In this document: positions 6,701-16,194 of the stretch, one piece after another
Numbering within the stretch: the stretch's first letter is position 1
Layout: every line of letters starts with the position of its first letter
Assembly (NCBI RefSeq): GCF_001746915.1
Contig: NZ_MJGC01000043.1
Span: forward strand, 1 to 64,000
Length of the DNA stretch: 64,000 nucleotides
Direction: 5' to 3'
Source: Desertifilum tharense IPPAS B-1220
Lineage (GTDB): Bacteria; Cyanobacteriota; Cyanobacteriia; Cyanobacteriales; Desertifilaceae
Position numbers and translations under genes: made by a program
The notes under the pieces: generated by a model
The model's input: only the letters and a program-made list of their open reading frames with translations
The model's database searches: none
Told to the model about the DNA's origin: nothing

Positions 6701-9620
6701 ATTGTTGGGCGAGGGTTAATTCTTGCCAAAGGACGTGCAATTGAAAGGCGTAGCTGACATAGCCGACGGGAGAAAATAGGCTATTGCCAAATTGAATGGA
6801 AAGTTTCACCTCCAACATGACGACAAACGGATATAGGGGCGAGCTACTCATGTAGCAGGCAGGCATAATACTATCGGCAATCTGCATAATGGCGATCGCG
6901 TGCGGGTCGCTCATTTTGGGCAAATCAACTAAGCTGGCAATGGTGCGATCGCCAATCGCAGAGCTAATCTCCTGACGGGCTAGTTGAACGTCTTCTGGGG
7001 TGGGAGTTTGGGGAAAATCGACGCCAAGCTCTTGCAACACCTGCGTGCCGATCGCGATCGCCTCCACAAATTGATTGCGGGCATTGAGCGATTGAAGTTG
7101 CACCTGATACACTTGCATCCGATCGAGGGGCGTTTGTGCCTGCTCGATAACCGTTGCAATCCATCGCTCCATTTGGGTAAAATCGCCGCACAGCCAAGCC
7201 ACTTCTGCGGCTAAGTTATGCAACTCCAAGGCGATCGCATAATCGGTTTGCCAACAGGTTTCGCCCAATAAAACTAACCCCGATGCGGCATAGTCGCGGG
7301 CGGCTTGATAGGCAGTGGCGGATCTCGCTTTGCGGGCTGCACTGAGGTTGAGTTGAGCGAGTTCGTAGCGCTTGGCTGGCTCTGCAATTAGGTCAATTCC
7401 AGCATTTAACTGATTGACTAACTCAAAAATGCGCTCTTCTCTAGCTGCGGGGGAGAGGCGTTCTAGCAGGAGTTGTCCGATCTGGTAATGGGCGATCGCG
7501 CGATCGCTCTGGGGAATCAGCGAATAAGCCGCTTGCTGAACGCGATCGTGCAAAAAGCGATACGTCACTGCCTGCATCGCTGCTTGAGTCAACCCCTCTG
7601 TGGCTCCCAAATAGAACTTATAAACCTGGGTTTGGGGTAAAATTAATCCCTCCTGTAAGGCTTCCCAGAGGGCTGCGGCCGCTGCTGCTTCGGATTCCTC
7701 CGAAACCATCGTCAGCGTGGCTAAGTCGAACGGATCGCCTACACAAGCTGCTAATTTCAATAGGGTTTGGGTGGAAATCGGCAACTTCTGTAACTGTCGT
7801 GCCATCAACTCCACCACATCTTCGGTTAAGGCGGCCTCGCGCACGGGGGTAATGTCGCATTGCCAATGACCCACTTGGCGATCGAAGGTGATAAAACCCT
7901 CTTGGTATAAGGTTTTGAGAAATTGAGTGGTAAAAAAAGGGTTGCCTTGGGTTTTCTGGTACACCCATTCAGTCAGGGGTTGGGCGGCGGCGGGCGAACA
8001 GGTGAGGGTATCGGCCACCAGTTGATTGATACTAGCGCGATCGAGGGGAGCCAGCGAAATGGTATCGTAGCTGGGGATATCCGCTAGCATCCGCATTAAC
8101 GGGTGAGTGGGCGAGACTTCGTTATCTCGGTAGGCTCCTAAGATTAATAAATAGCCTTGCTGAGATTCCGCCATCAGAAACCCAATTAGCTTTAACGAGG
8201 CGGAGTCTGCCCACTGCAAATCATCTAAAAAGAGGACGAGGGGATGGTTGGCGGTGGTGAAAACTTGGATAAATTTCCGAAATAAGAGATTGAATCGATT
8301 TTGCGCTGCACTTCCCGCGAGTTCCAAAACGGGGGGTTGTTTGCCAATAATCCGTTCGAGATCGGGAATGGCTTCAATCATCACCTGAGCGTTTTCTCCC
8401 AGGGCTTGCAAAATCTTGGCCCGCCATTGCGCCAGTTGGGTATCGGGTTCGCCTAAGAGTTGTCCCATGAGTTCGCGAAAGGCTTGGACAAAGGCCCAAA
8501 AGGGAATATTACGATTGAATTGGTTGAATTTCCCTTTGATGAAGTAACCGCGCTGGCGGACAATGGGTTTATGGACTTCGTTGATAACGGCAGTTTTGCC
8601 AATTCCTGAAAATCCTTTGACTAGGAGTAGTTCCGATTGACCTTGGGCGGTGCGTTCAAAGGCATCTAGGAGGGTTTGGACTTCGGCGGTGCGACCATAG
8701 AGTTTTTCGGGGATGAGAAAGCGATCGCTCACATCTTGTCTAGCAATCTCAAACTCTTCGATCCGTCCCGTTTCCCGCAGTTGCAAGCGACAGGTTTCTA
8801 AATCGCGAATTAGCCCTAACGCGCTCTGATAGCGGTCTTCAGCATTCTTCGCCATCAGTTTACTAACAATGGCGGACAAAACGGTAGGGACTTCGGGGTT
8901 AATCTGATGGGCGAGGGGTGCAGCTTTGGCGAGATGAGCGTGAACTAATTCGATCGGATCGTCTAATTCAAAGGGTAATTGTCCGGTGAGCAGTTCGTAA
9001 AAGGTTGCCCCTAGCGAGTAAAAATCCGTGCGATAGTCAATTCCTCGGTTCATCCGTCCGGTTTGCTCTGGGGAGATATAGGCGAGGGTTCCTTCTAAGA
9101 TGTTGAGGTTCTGAATGGTTTGGGTTTCGCGCGGGAGTAAGGAAGCGAGACTGAAATCAATCAGCTTGACTTGCTGAGTTTGGGGGTTAATCAGGATATT
9201 GGTGGGTTTAATATCTTTGTGAATTACCCGATGCTGGTAGAGTTGTTCCAGCACTTGCGCCAGTTGAATGGCAATATTGAGAAAGTCGGCGATGGAACGG
9301 GCGCTTTGAGCGTCAATCCATTGTTTGAGAGAAATTCCGCCAAAGTCCTCCATCACTAGGGCATAGCCGTTCCGGTAGGGTTCTAGGCGATAGAGTTGAA
9401 TAATATTGGGAAGGTTCAGCGATGACGCGATCGCATATTGGTTGCGAAACTGCACTAACTCGCTGAAACTGGGATATTCATCCTGTAACAGTTTGATGAT
9501 AACGGGTTGAGCGTCCGATGCTCCCTGGCAACGATAAACCAATGTTTTAGTGCTGGCATAGAGTTGTTCCAGGATTTGATATCCGATCAGTTCCACCATA
9601 GAGGTACTCTGCTCGCACAT
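3735..9620 (-). CDS. Multidomain sensor: Ser/Thr kinase - AAA ATPase - GAF - GGDEF - EAL
   Basis: A 1961-residue signalling protein. Residues about 10-275 form a Ser/Thr kinase domain with the catalytic loop HKDIKPTN (Asp kept) and DFS in place of DFG. From about 305 an AAA_16-type ATPase carries GFSGIGKTAV (Walker A) and LVLFLDDLQWADS (Walker B). A long helical, TPR-like region follows to about 1270. The C-terminal part has a GAF domain, a GGDEF cyclase domain (RASD inhibitory site, then GGDEF) and an EAL domain with FEALVRW, EITES, DDFGIGYSSL, LKVDRSF and AEGIET all present, so the phosphodiesterase looks catalytically complete. It probably links phosphorylation and an unknown signal to c-di-GMP turnover. 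It lies 93 bp downstream of a paralogue on the same strand. Confidence 0.9.
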   Translation of the reverse strand: MCEQSTSMVELIGYQILEQLYASTKTLVYRCQGASDAQPVIIKLLQDEYPSFSELVQFRNQYAIASSLNLPNIIQLYRLEPYRNGYALVMEDFGGISLKQWIDAQSARSIADFLNIAIQLAQVLEQLYQHRVIHKDIKPTNILINPQTQQVKLIDFSLASLLPRETQTIQNLNILEGTLAYISPEQTGRMNRGIDYRTDFYSLGATFYELLTGQLPFELDDPIELVHAHLAKAAPLAHQINPEVPTVLSAIVSKLMAKNAEDRYQSALGLIRDLETCRLQLRETGRIEEFEIARQDVSDRFLIPEKLYGRTAEVQTLLDAFERTAQGQSELLLVKGFSGIGKTAVINEVHKPIVRQRGYFIKGKFNQFNRNIPFWAFVQAFRELMGQLLGEPDTQLAQWRAKILQALGENAQVMIEAIPDLERIIGKQPPVLELAGSAAQNRFNLLFRKFIQVFTTANHPLVLFLDDLQWADSASLKLIGFLMAESQQGYLLILGAYRDNEVSPTHPLMRMLADIPSYDTISLAPLDRASINQLVADTLTCSPAAAQPLTEWVYQKTQGNPFFTTQFLKTLYQEGFITFDRQVGHWQCDITPVREAALTEDVVELMARQLQKLPISTQTLLKLAACVGDPFDLATLTMVSEESEAAAAAALWEALQEGLILPQTQVYKFYLGATEGLTQAAMQAVTYRFLHDRVQQAAYSLIPQSDRAIAHYQIGQLLLERLSPAAREERIFELVNQLNAGIDLIAEPAKRYELAQLNLSAARKARSATAYQAARDYAASGLVLLGETCWQTDYAIALELHNLAAEVAWLCGDFTQMERWIATVIEQAQTPLDRMQVYQVQLQSLNARNQFVEAIAIGTQVLQELGVDFPQTPTPEDVQLARQEISSAIGDRTIASLVDLPKMSDPHAIAIMQIADSIMPACYMSSSPLYPFVVMLEVKLSIQFGNSLFSPVGYVSYAFQLHVLWQELTLAQQFGQLAYQLAQEPEAKNIRAATFNVFAGYIYHCTAHLRETLPIFHEAYQAALETGDLQFIVYVVQVFSLNAFWSGLPLNELEPQIRAYHQQLEELNRDTQGKHYHVYWETARLLLGESEPEMDLRQPSYEETLLAEVQASNDGFRLCIFYLHRFILHFWLGEIAQAQQNAATTRQHLSACVGTVVEPAFYFYDSLAILASLSDPNLEASQWQQVTANQTQLQHWATCAPMNHLHKWQLVEAERYRVLGEYKDAIELYDLALENARSDRYFQEAALAYQLAAQFYLQWGKQKVAAGYLQEAYYGYARWGAKAKIAELEHRYPQLLQPILAPERTPQNSISRAHITSSSSGSSESLDLAAVIKASQAISGELLPEQLIVTLMQVVLENAGADCGCLILLKGDRLVRVAHCASGQTCQLESVPLEESTNLPISIVRYVFRTAESLAIDDLKAETQFAADPYIIQHQPTSVLCLPLIKTKQPIGVLYLENNLTAGAFTSDSGTDRFANRIRVLNVLCAQAAISFENATLYNNLQASNQSLQQSLEALQQTQTKLMQATEKLQHDAFHDALTNLPNRALFIQLLEHTIQLNQRHPDNFYAVFFIDLDRFKMINDGLGHSLGDELLKCVAQRLQECVRASDTLARFGGDEFAILLEELKQVEEAIEVARRIHAQFTLPFQVEDYEIFTAVSIGIAWSAIPYQQASHVLRDADTAMYSAKSQGRNCYAIFNPVMQTQVTARLQLEGDLRRALDAQEFCLHYQPIISLSTGRLRGFEALVRWNHPQRGMISPIEFIPVAEETGLIIPLGGWVLQEACQQLSQWLREFPQLSSLVMNVNLSVIQLKQVELLDQLETILQATGIPRHGLKLEITESCILETFTSEAQRLKQLKDLGIRLCIDDFGIGYSSLSRLHEFPIDTLKVDRSFVQHLRTYQGETVRMIITLAHSLEMDVVAEGIETDADLHRLRELGCEFGQGYWFSRPVDSQKAREWLERALD

Positions 9621-9713
9621 TAACGATTCATGAGATTATTATTGCCTTTCTCAAGAGGCTTGTTTGGCGAACGATCCATCAATTTCATGGGTATAGCTTA
9701 ATCTTGAATCGGT

Positions 9714-12700
9714 TTAGGAAGTTGATGGCTCGTAGATGCAGTAACGATTGCGCCCTAATGATTTAGCTTGGTATAGCGCTCGATCGGCTTGAGTAATTAG
9801 CATCTCCCAAGACGTATCCGGGCGAGGAATCAGACTGGAAATCCCAATACTCAAGGTAATATAAGGAACCAGGCGCGATCGCTCGTAGGGCAGTTGCCGA
9901 TCTTGCGTGAGATTCCCGATGCGTTTAGCCACTTGAACGGCTCCCCGCACGTCTGTATTGGGTAAAATGATGGCAAACTCTTCGCCGCCATATCGCGCCA
10001 GCAAATCGTCTAAGCGTTGGATCGCTTGGCTTAAAAGTTGGGCAACTTGCTTTAAGCATTCATCTCCGGCTTGGTGTCCGTAATAATCGTTATAGCCTTT
10101 AAAGTAATCGATGTCGCATAAGAGCAGCCCTAGGGGAAGTTGAGCCAACAGCAGCCGCTGCCATTGCTCTTTTAAATAGGTATCAAAATGCCGCCGATTG
10201 GACACTAACGTTAAACCATCTAACGTTACCATTCGATAGAGTTCGCGGTTAACTGCTTCTAATTCGTTGGTGCGTTCGGCTACCTTCATTTCCAATTGAT
10301 AGGAATAATTTCGCAACTGTTCGTAGAGGCGAGCGTTTTCTAAGGAAATGGCCGCTTGGCAGCAAAGAAAGTTAAGAATTTCGATGCGATCTCTGGTAAA
10401 GGCAGCCGCCATCCGATGATTTTCTAAATATAAAATGCCAATCAGCTTTCCCTGATTCAAGATTGGGGTACATAACAAACTTTTGGGTTGCTGTTGTCCG
10501 ATATAGGCATCCGCTAGTAAGGTGGCTTCTTGCGCGACGCGATCCACGACGAAGGTTTTTAAGTTTCGCTTGACTTTGTAAATGAGGCTAATCGGAACTT
10601 CCGTACTTTCATCAACAGGGATGGCTTGCAAAATCTTCGGTTCTTGTCCGAGTTGAGTGACGGCTTCAACGCGCAGACTATCCTCCCAATGTAAGAGCAA
10701 AACGCATTTGGTAGCCCCGGCTGTGGCGATCGCAATATTGAGTAAGTTCGTCAGTAATTGATTGAGGTGAATTTCGCTAGAGAGAGTTTGCAAGGTTTTG
10801 AAAATTGCCCCGCAATCTAAGGCAGCTAAGGCGGGAACCCCTGGCGAGGCGAGGGGTTGGGTGGTGGGGTGCAAAGGACAAATGGGTTTAGCCAGAAAGT
10901 TCGCCGCCCCCGCATTGAGTTGTCTGTGTTGCAGGATGGGTAAAAGGTATTGCGGATATTGACGTTCTAAGCAGTCGGTTTTGGCTTTTGCCCCCCAACG
11001 AGCATAGGTGTAATAGGCATCGAGGAGATAACTTTGAGCAATTCTGGGTTTATGCCACTGAAGATAAAATTGGGCGGCGAGTTCGTTGGCGAGGGCGGCT
11101 TCTTGAATATAACCGTTGGCGATCGCATTTTGAATGGCGCGATCGTAAGCCTCAATTGCTGCGGTAACTTCTCCTAAAACCCGATGGCGTTCGGCAGCTA
11201 CCAAGTCATATTTATGCTGAAAGTTCATGGGGGCATGATGCGCCCAATGGTGGAGTTTAGTTTGGTTGGCGGCAACTTTTTCGAGAATTGCCTGTTGGCG
11301 ATCGCCATTGGCATCAACCGCCAGTTGCGCGAGGGAATCGTAGAAATAAAATAACGCGCCAATATACTGACCGCTGCTACCATCTAGACAAGGTTCGGTT
11401 AATTGGGCATAGTGCAGCGCTTGGGAATAGTCGCCAAATAGATAGGCAAGCAGCAGTTTATTGAAATAGAAATAGTACAGGGCGGTACGGGCATTTTTTT
11501 CCAGAAACAGGGGCAGCATCTGCTGTTCGTTGCAGGCTCTCCCCGTTAACTCGCAGGGGTTTTGGGTTTCGCCCAGTAAGTTTAAAACGCCTTGCCAATG
11601 AATTTGGTGAGTGCAGAGGGCAACATCTTGATTAAGGTGTCGCATCTGTTCGGCATAAAATTCCATCTCTTCAGCGAGTTGCACCAACCCCTCACCCGCA
11701 TAGTAGGCGTGATAGCAGTATTTTTCCGCTGCAAGCGCCCCGTGCAACAAATCCCCCGTTTCTAGCCCGATCCCATAGGCTTCCTGAAGCGATTTTAAGG
11801 TGTGCCGCAGGGGTTCTTGCCAATGGCGAATCATGAAATTGACTAAAAAAGAAGTCCGCGCGTAAAGCTCTTGGGCAGATAACCTCTCTAAAACGCTGAG
11901 GGCTAATTGTCCAAATTCATACCCCGTATTTAAATCTCCCAACCCAGAACATAAAATTAAGCCATAGTTGGCGTAGGCTTTTGCCGATCCGGGTAAATTG
12001 CCATAAACCAGGGAGAGATTCACTTCCTTGCAGATGGTTAAAGGCAGCAATTCCGGAAAACAGAGATAGGTGGGTGCATCAATGCTGAGGAGAATGCGGA
12101 GGGCGGCTTGGCTGTGGGGATCTTGCATTAATGGTAGATCGATGGCGCTGGCGACGCGGGTTTCGCCTAAATTCTGCGTCACTTCTGCGATCGCGCTTTC
12201 CCAGTCTGCGGGGGTGGGAGATTCGGGAAAATCAATCCCCAACTCGTGGAGAACCGATAAAGCAATGGCGATCGCATCTTGCAATTGGTTTTGCGCTACG
12301 CACGCCATAATCTGCACTTCATAGGTTTTTACCCGATCGAGAATATCAACGGTTTGAGAGATCAGCGTTTCTCGCCAAGCTTCCATCTGCTGAAAGTTGC
12401 CGCACAGATAAGCCGCTTCAATGGCTTCTTCATAGAAGGCGAGGGTTAAACGGTAGTGAGTTTGCCAAGCGCGATCGCCGAGCAAGCTCATCCCCACCCT
12501 AAAATACTCTAGCGCGGCTGCATAGGCGGTTGTGGCCTTGGCTTTGCGTCCCGCCATCAGATTCAGTTGCATCAACTGTTCCCGCTGTTCGGGTTGCGTC
12601 AGCAGTTCAACGCCGTAGTTCAAACGGGTGACAATATCAAAAATTTTCTCATCTCGTTCGCCTTCAGCCAGCTTGTCTAAAAGCAGTTGGCTAATTTTCA

Positions 12701-14885
12701 GGTGATTTTCCTGTCTTTCGCCTTCGGGAATCAGGGCGTAAACGGCTTGTTGCACCCGGTCGTGCAAAAATCGGTAATGGGAAGATAAAGCGGGTTGGGA
12801 TAACTCGCTAGAGTCAAGCGCCTCTGGGGAAGCATCCCGACGGGCATCAAACTGATAAACCTCATCGAGGGGAAGAATTAACTCTTCTTGCAAGGCTTCC
12901 CACAGGGCGACGGCGATCGCGATAGTTGAGTGTTGAGTAATTCCTGTTAGGGTTTCTAGATCGAACTGGTTCCCCACGCAGGCGGCTATCTTCAAGACTT
13001 CTTGGGTGGCGGCGGAGAGTTTCTGCAAGCGCAACCCCAGAAACTCCACAATATTATCGGTTAGGACTTTGGCTTTAATCTGCGTGACGTTACATTGCCA
13101 AGATCCGCGATCGCGATCGAAGGTAATAAACCCCTCTCGATGCAAAACTTTGAGAAATTGGATGCTAAAGAAGGGATTACCGTGGGTTTTTTGGTAAACC
13201 AGTTGAGTAAGGGGTAGCGCTGTCTCTAGCGAACAACTGAGGGTATCTGCAATCAGTTGATTGAGGTGGGTTGCGCCCAAGTCAGACAAGATCAGGGTAT
13301 TGAAGTTTACTCCGGCGCTTCGCAAACCAGAGAGCGATCGCATTAACGGATGTGCCGGAAACACCTCGTTATCTCGATAGGCACCCATCAGAAATAAGTA
13401 GCGCGTTTCGCCACCCCCTAACAAGATTTGCATAAGCTGAAGGGAGGCGGCATCCGCCCACTGTAAATCATCGACAAACACCGTTAAAGGATGTTCTGAA
13501 GTCGCAAAAACTTGAATAAATTTTTGGAATAGGCGGTTAAATCGATTTTGGACGGCACTCCCCGATAGTTCAGGTGCAGGCGGTTGTACGCCAATAATTT
13601 GTTCGAGTTCTGGAATGATTTCAACCATGACTTGAGCATGTTCGCCCAAAGCAGCAAGCAGCTTATTTTTCCATTGGTTTAATTGAGTGTCGTTTTCGCC
13701 GAGTAATTGTCCGATCAAGTCTCGGAAAGCTTGTACAAATCCCGAAAAGGGAATATTACGGTGAAATTGGTCAAATTTGCCTTGAATAAAATAACCGTGC
13801 TGGCGGACAATGGGTTTATGAATTTCAGAGATAACGGCAGTTTTGCCAATGCCAGAATATCCCACGACGAGGATCATCTGGGTACTGCCAATGCTAACTA
13901 AATCAAAGGCGGTCATCAAGGCTTGAACTTCAACTTCTCGCCCATACAATTTTTCGGGAATGAGAAAGCGATCGCACCGATCTTGTTTTCCGAGTTCAAA
14001 GGGTTCAAGGGTTCCCGTTGCTCTGAGTTGCTCTAAGCATTGTTCTAAATCCTGTTTGAGTCCTAAAGCACTCTGATAGCGATCTTCGGCATTTTTTGCC
14101 ATCAGTTTCAAGATGATTTCAGAGACAATGGGGGGAATTTGAGAGTTCGCGAGATGCGGTGCTGGTGGCTGTTGCGCGAGATGAGCGTGAACTAATTCCA
14201 TTGGATCTTGCGATTGAAAGGGCAATCGATCCGTGAGGAGTTCGTAAAGCGTGACTCCCAAAGAATAGAGATCGGTGCGATAGTCAACTCCTCGGTTCAT
14301 GCGCCCGGTTTGTTCTGGCGAAAGATACGCTAGGGTTTCTCCCCAAATATTGGGATTTTGAATTTCTTGAATTTCTTTAGGCAGTTGTGAAGCGATGGCA
14401 AAGTCGGTCAGTTTAATGTGTTGCGTTTCTGGATGAATTAAAATATTAGAAGGTTGAATATTTTTGTGAATGATGCGATATCGATAGAGGGCATTCAGGA
14501 TTTCAGCAAGTTGAATGGCAATCTCCAATCCTGCGGTTACAGAAATGGAATGTGTTTGTCGATACTGCTGAAGCGAAATCCCCCCAAAATCTTCCATACT
14601 CAGGGCATATCCCTTACCGTATGGCTCTAGGCGATAGACTTGTAAGATACCCGGATGATCTAAAGCTTTGGCGATCGCAAACTGGTTGCGGAACTGGAGC
14701 AAATCGCTAAACGTGCTACATTCCCACTTGAGTAATTTAATAATGACCTGACATCCATCCGCCTCGCGCAAAGCACGGTAAACGCATGTTTTAGACGTAG
14801 AATGCAGTTGCTCTCGCAAACGGTATCCTGGAATTCGATCGCAAAGGTTTTCTAAAGCATTCGTAGAACCTGTCGATGCATCCAT
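9714..14885 (-). CDS. Multidomain sensor: pseudokinase - AAA ATPase - GAF - GGDEF
   Basis: A 1723-residue paralogue of the next gene, with the same order: kinase-like domain, AAA ATPase (GYSGIGKTAV; FVDDLQWADA), helical repeats, GAF, then GGDEF. It has no EAL domain. The catalytic loop reads HKNIQPSN, so both the catalytic Asp and the following Lys are replaced (codons AAT and CAA), and DFG is DFA; phosphotransfer is therefore unlikely. The cyclase motif is GGEEF preceded by RLDD, an intact product-inhibition site, so c-di-GMP synthesis looks possible. With its neighbour it may form a partner pair with opposing outputs. The two probably arose by tandem duplication. Confidence 0.9.
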   Translation of the reverse strand: MDASTGSTNALENLCDRIPGYRLREQLHSTSKTCVYRALREADGCQVIIKLLKWECSTFSDLLQFRNQFAIAKALDHPGILQVYRLEPYGKGYALSMEDFGGISLQQYRQTHSISVTAGLEIAIQLAEILNALYRYRIIHKNIQPSNILIHPETQHIKLTDFAIASQLPKEIQEIQNPNIWGETLAYLSPEQTGRMNRGVDYRTDLYSLGVTLYELLTDRLPFQSQDPMELVHAHLAQQPPAPHLANSQIPPIVSEIILKLMAKNAEDRYQSALGLKQDLEQCLEQLRATGTLEPFELGKQDRCDRFLIPEKLYGREVEVQALMTAFDLVSIGSTQMILVVGYSGIGKTAVISEIHKPIVRQHGYFIQGKFDQFHRNIPFSGFVQAFRDLIGQLLGENDTQLNQWKNKLLAALGEHAQVMVEIIPELEQIIGVQPPAPELSGSAVQNRFNRLFQKFIQVFATSEHPLTVFVDDLQWADAASLQLMQILLGGGETRYLFLMGAYRDNEVFPAHPLMRSLSGLRSAGVNFNTLILSDLGATHLNQLIADTLSCSLETALPLTQLVYQKTHGNPFFSIQFLKVLHREGFITFDRDRGSWQCNVTQIKAKVLTDNIVEFLGLRLQKLSAATQEVLKIAACVGNQFDLETLTGITQHSTIAIAVALWEALQEELILPLDEVYQFDARRDASPEALDSSELSQPALSSHYRFLHDRVQQAVYALIPEGERQENHLKISQLLLDKLAEGERDEKIFDIVTRLNYGVELLTQPEQREQLMQLNLMAGRKAKATTAYAAALEYFRVGMSLLGDRAWQTHYRLTLAFYEEAIEAAYLCGNFQQMEAWRETLISQTVDILDRVKTYEVQIMACVAQNQLQDAIAIALSVLHELGIDFPESPTPADWESAIAEVTQNLGETRVASAIDLPLMQDPHSQAALRILLSIDAPTYLCFPELLPLTICKEVNLSLVYGNLPGSAKAYANYGLILCSGLGDLNTGYEFGQLALSVLERLSAQELYARTSFLVNFMIRHWQEPLRHTLKSLQEAYGIGLETGDLLHGALAAEKYCYHAYYAGEGLVQLAEEMEFYAEQMRHLNQDVALCTHQIHWQGVLNLLGETQNPCELTGRACNEQQMLPLFLEKNARTALYYFYFNKLLLAYLFGDYSQALHYAQLTEPCLDGSSGQYIGALFYFYDSLAQLAVDANGDRQQAILEKVAANQTKLHHWAHHAPMNFQHKYDLVAAERHRVLGEVTAAIEAYDRAIQNAIANGYIQEAALANELAAQFYLQWHKPRIAQSYLLDAYYTYARWGAKAKTDCLERQYPQYLLPILQHRQLNAGAANFLAKPICPLHPTTQPLASPGVPALAALDCGAIFKTLQTLSSEIHLNQLLTNLLNIAIATAGATKCVLLLHWEDSLRVEAVTQLGQEPKILQAIPVDESTEVPISLIYKVKRNLKTFVVDRVAQEATLLADAYIGQQQPKSLLCTPILNQGKLIGILYLENHRMAAAFTRDRIEILNFLCCQAAISLENARLYEQLRNYSYQLEMKVAERTNELEAVNRELYRMVTLDGLTLVSNRRHFDTYLKEQWQRLLLAQLPLGLLLCDIDYFKGYNDYYGHQAGDECLKQVAQLLSQAIQRLDDLLARYGGEEFAIILPNTDVRGAVQVAKRIGNLTQDRQLPYERSRLVPYITLSIGISSLIPRPDTSWEMLITQADRALYQAKSLGRNRYCIYEPSTS

Positions 14886-15089
14886 TGCAGTTGGGGCCGG
14901 TTATTGAGTTTGCATGAATAGGCACAATTGAAAAATCAAGATCTTCATCAATCTTGAGGGCCTACTGAAGACTTCTCTTTAGATTCCTCACTCACAGGGA
15001 ACAGTTTATCGAAAAATACAAACTGTAATTCCTAGGATAACCGCCTGTAAAGATAGATACCAGCAATTATTAAGTTTTGTAGTAGATTA

Positions 15090-15137
15090 GGGAAGAAAAG
15101 ATTAAGACAGACTGCGACGCCCCCATCTTTTCTTCCC
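15090..15137. terminator. 13-bp perfect inverted repeat, terminator-like hairpin
   Basis: GGGAAGAAAAGAT at 15090-15102 is exactly complementary to ATCTTTTCTTCCC at 15125-15137, with a 22-nt loop. It lies 35 bp downstream of the minus-strand GUN4 gene and before the next minus-strand gene. No long T run follows the stem, so it may be an RNA-stabilising or weak termination hairpin. The rest of the gap (14886-15172) shows nothing clear. Confidence 0.5.
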
Positions 15138-15172
15138 AGAGAAGCCAGTTGATCGAGAGAAAGTGCGATCGC

Positions 15173-15862
15173 CTAACGCGAGATAGGTTCGCTTTCGCTC
15201 AAAGCCGTCCCGACCCAATCAAACAAAGTTGGAATATATTGATTAAACCGCTCTCCCTGCACGTACATCGCATCGATCGTGCAACTCCCGCAGCTTTGCG
15301 CGGACATCATCGCGGAAATTCGCTGCCAGTCTACTCCCACCCACGGAAAGTGACCGACTGGAGCCTCCGGGGAAGAATTCAACTCGGTCTCAATTAACCA
15401 ATCATAGGCGATAAAGGTTGGATCGGGTTGGTTTTGGGTTCTCGTCCAGCCCACGCGATCGCCAAAAGCTTTGACGGCGGCGGCTGAATCGGTAGGATAT
15501 TGAGAGCGAACCTCAGCCCAAATGCGTTGCTGTACGCTAAAACCAAACTGTCCGTTACTCGCCTCCACCCAGAGTCGATCGAGGGACTGTAAAACCGTGG
15601 GGGGAATATTGGTGGGTGCGGGCGGACTTAAAAAGTCACCCTGCTGATGAATCCAAGGATCTAAAATGCGCCGAGTTTCTGCATCCGCAGCCTGCCAATT
15701 TTTGGCTTGCAGGTGCGATCTGAGGACGCTAAAATCTTCTTGGGTCTGCGTTGGGGGAGCAGGTTGGTTGAGAGAAACAACCCTCATAACGGCAACAGTT
15801 AGCGATCCGGTGACAATTGCGCTAACAATCAAACCCCATCCTAAAATCTTTAATCTGTGCAT
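15173..15862 (-). CDS. Membrane-anchored GUN4-domain protein
   Basis: A 229-residue protein. Residues about 7-30 form one hydrophobic segment (GWGLIVSAIVTGSLTVAVM), an N-terminal anchor. From about residue 42 a GUN4 domain follows: FSVLRSHLQAKNWQAADAET, then LDRLWVEASNGQFGFSVQQR, AFGDRVGW, and the APVGHFPW segment near the end. GUN4 binds porphyrins and stimulates Mg-chelatase in chlorophyll synthesis. The classical protein is soluble, whereas this one is a paralogue tied to a membrane, so its role may be tetrapyrrole sensing or trafficking. It sits upstream of the two giant signalling genes on the same strand, separated by a hairpin. Confidence 0.85.
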   Translation of the reverse strand: MHRLKILGWGLIVSAIVTGSLTVAVMRVVSLNQPAPPTQTQEDFSVLRSHLQAKNWQAADAETRRILDPWIHQQGDFLSPPAPTNIPPTVLQSLDRLWVEASNGQFGFSVQQRIWAEVRSQYPTDSAAAVKAFGDRVGWTRTQNQPDPTFIAYDWLIETELNSSPEAPVGHFPWVGVDWQRISAMMSAQSCGSCTIDAMYVQGERFNQYIPTLFDWVGTALSESEPISR

Positions 15863-16194
15863 AGCGATCTAAAAGTCAATATACAAGTCAGCCTCTTCAA
15901 AACGATTTCAGCACTCCCAGAGAGAGTTCTACCGGGTATTTCCGAAACTTTTTGAGGTTAATCTTATGCTGTCTGAGTTTTAAGCAGAGTTGCGAAGAGT
16001 TTCAAGAACTGAAACGTCCCATCTTTTCCTAAAAGAACAATTTAAACTCCACAGAGGGTTGAAGCCGCGTCATCCTTGAGTTCTCTAGATCGGCGATCGC
16101 TCTATCACTCAAACTCAACCAAGCGAAGCTTTCCTGAAATCCATGCAACAGATTTGTAGTTAAGCGCCAACTCTAAGGTTAATCTAGCATCCCA
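15863..16194. other. Divergent intergenic region, no gene seen
   Basis: This 332-bp gap between the divergent GUN4 and methyltransferase genes must hold both promoters. I saw no open frame with a credible start, no repeat array and no strong hairpin. It contains one HIP1 octamer. A similar GGTTAATCT string occurs on both sides (around 15957 and 16178), which could reflect -10-like elements, but spacing to a -35 is not convincing. Confidence 0.4.
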
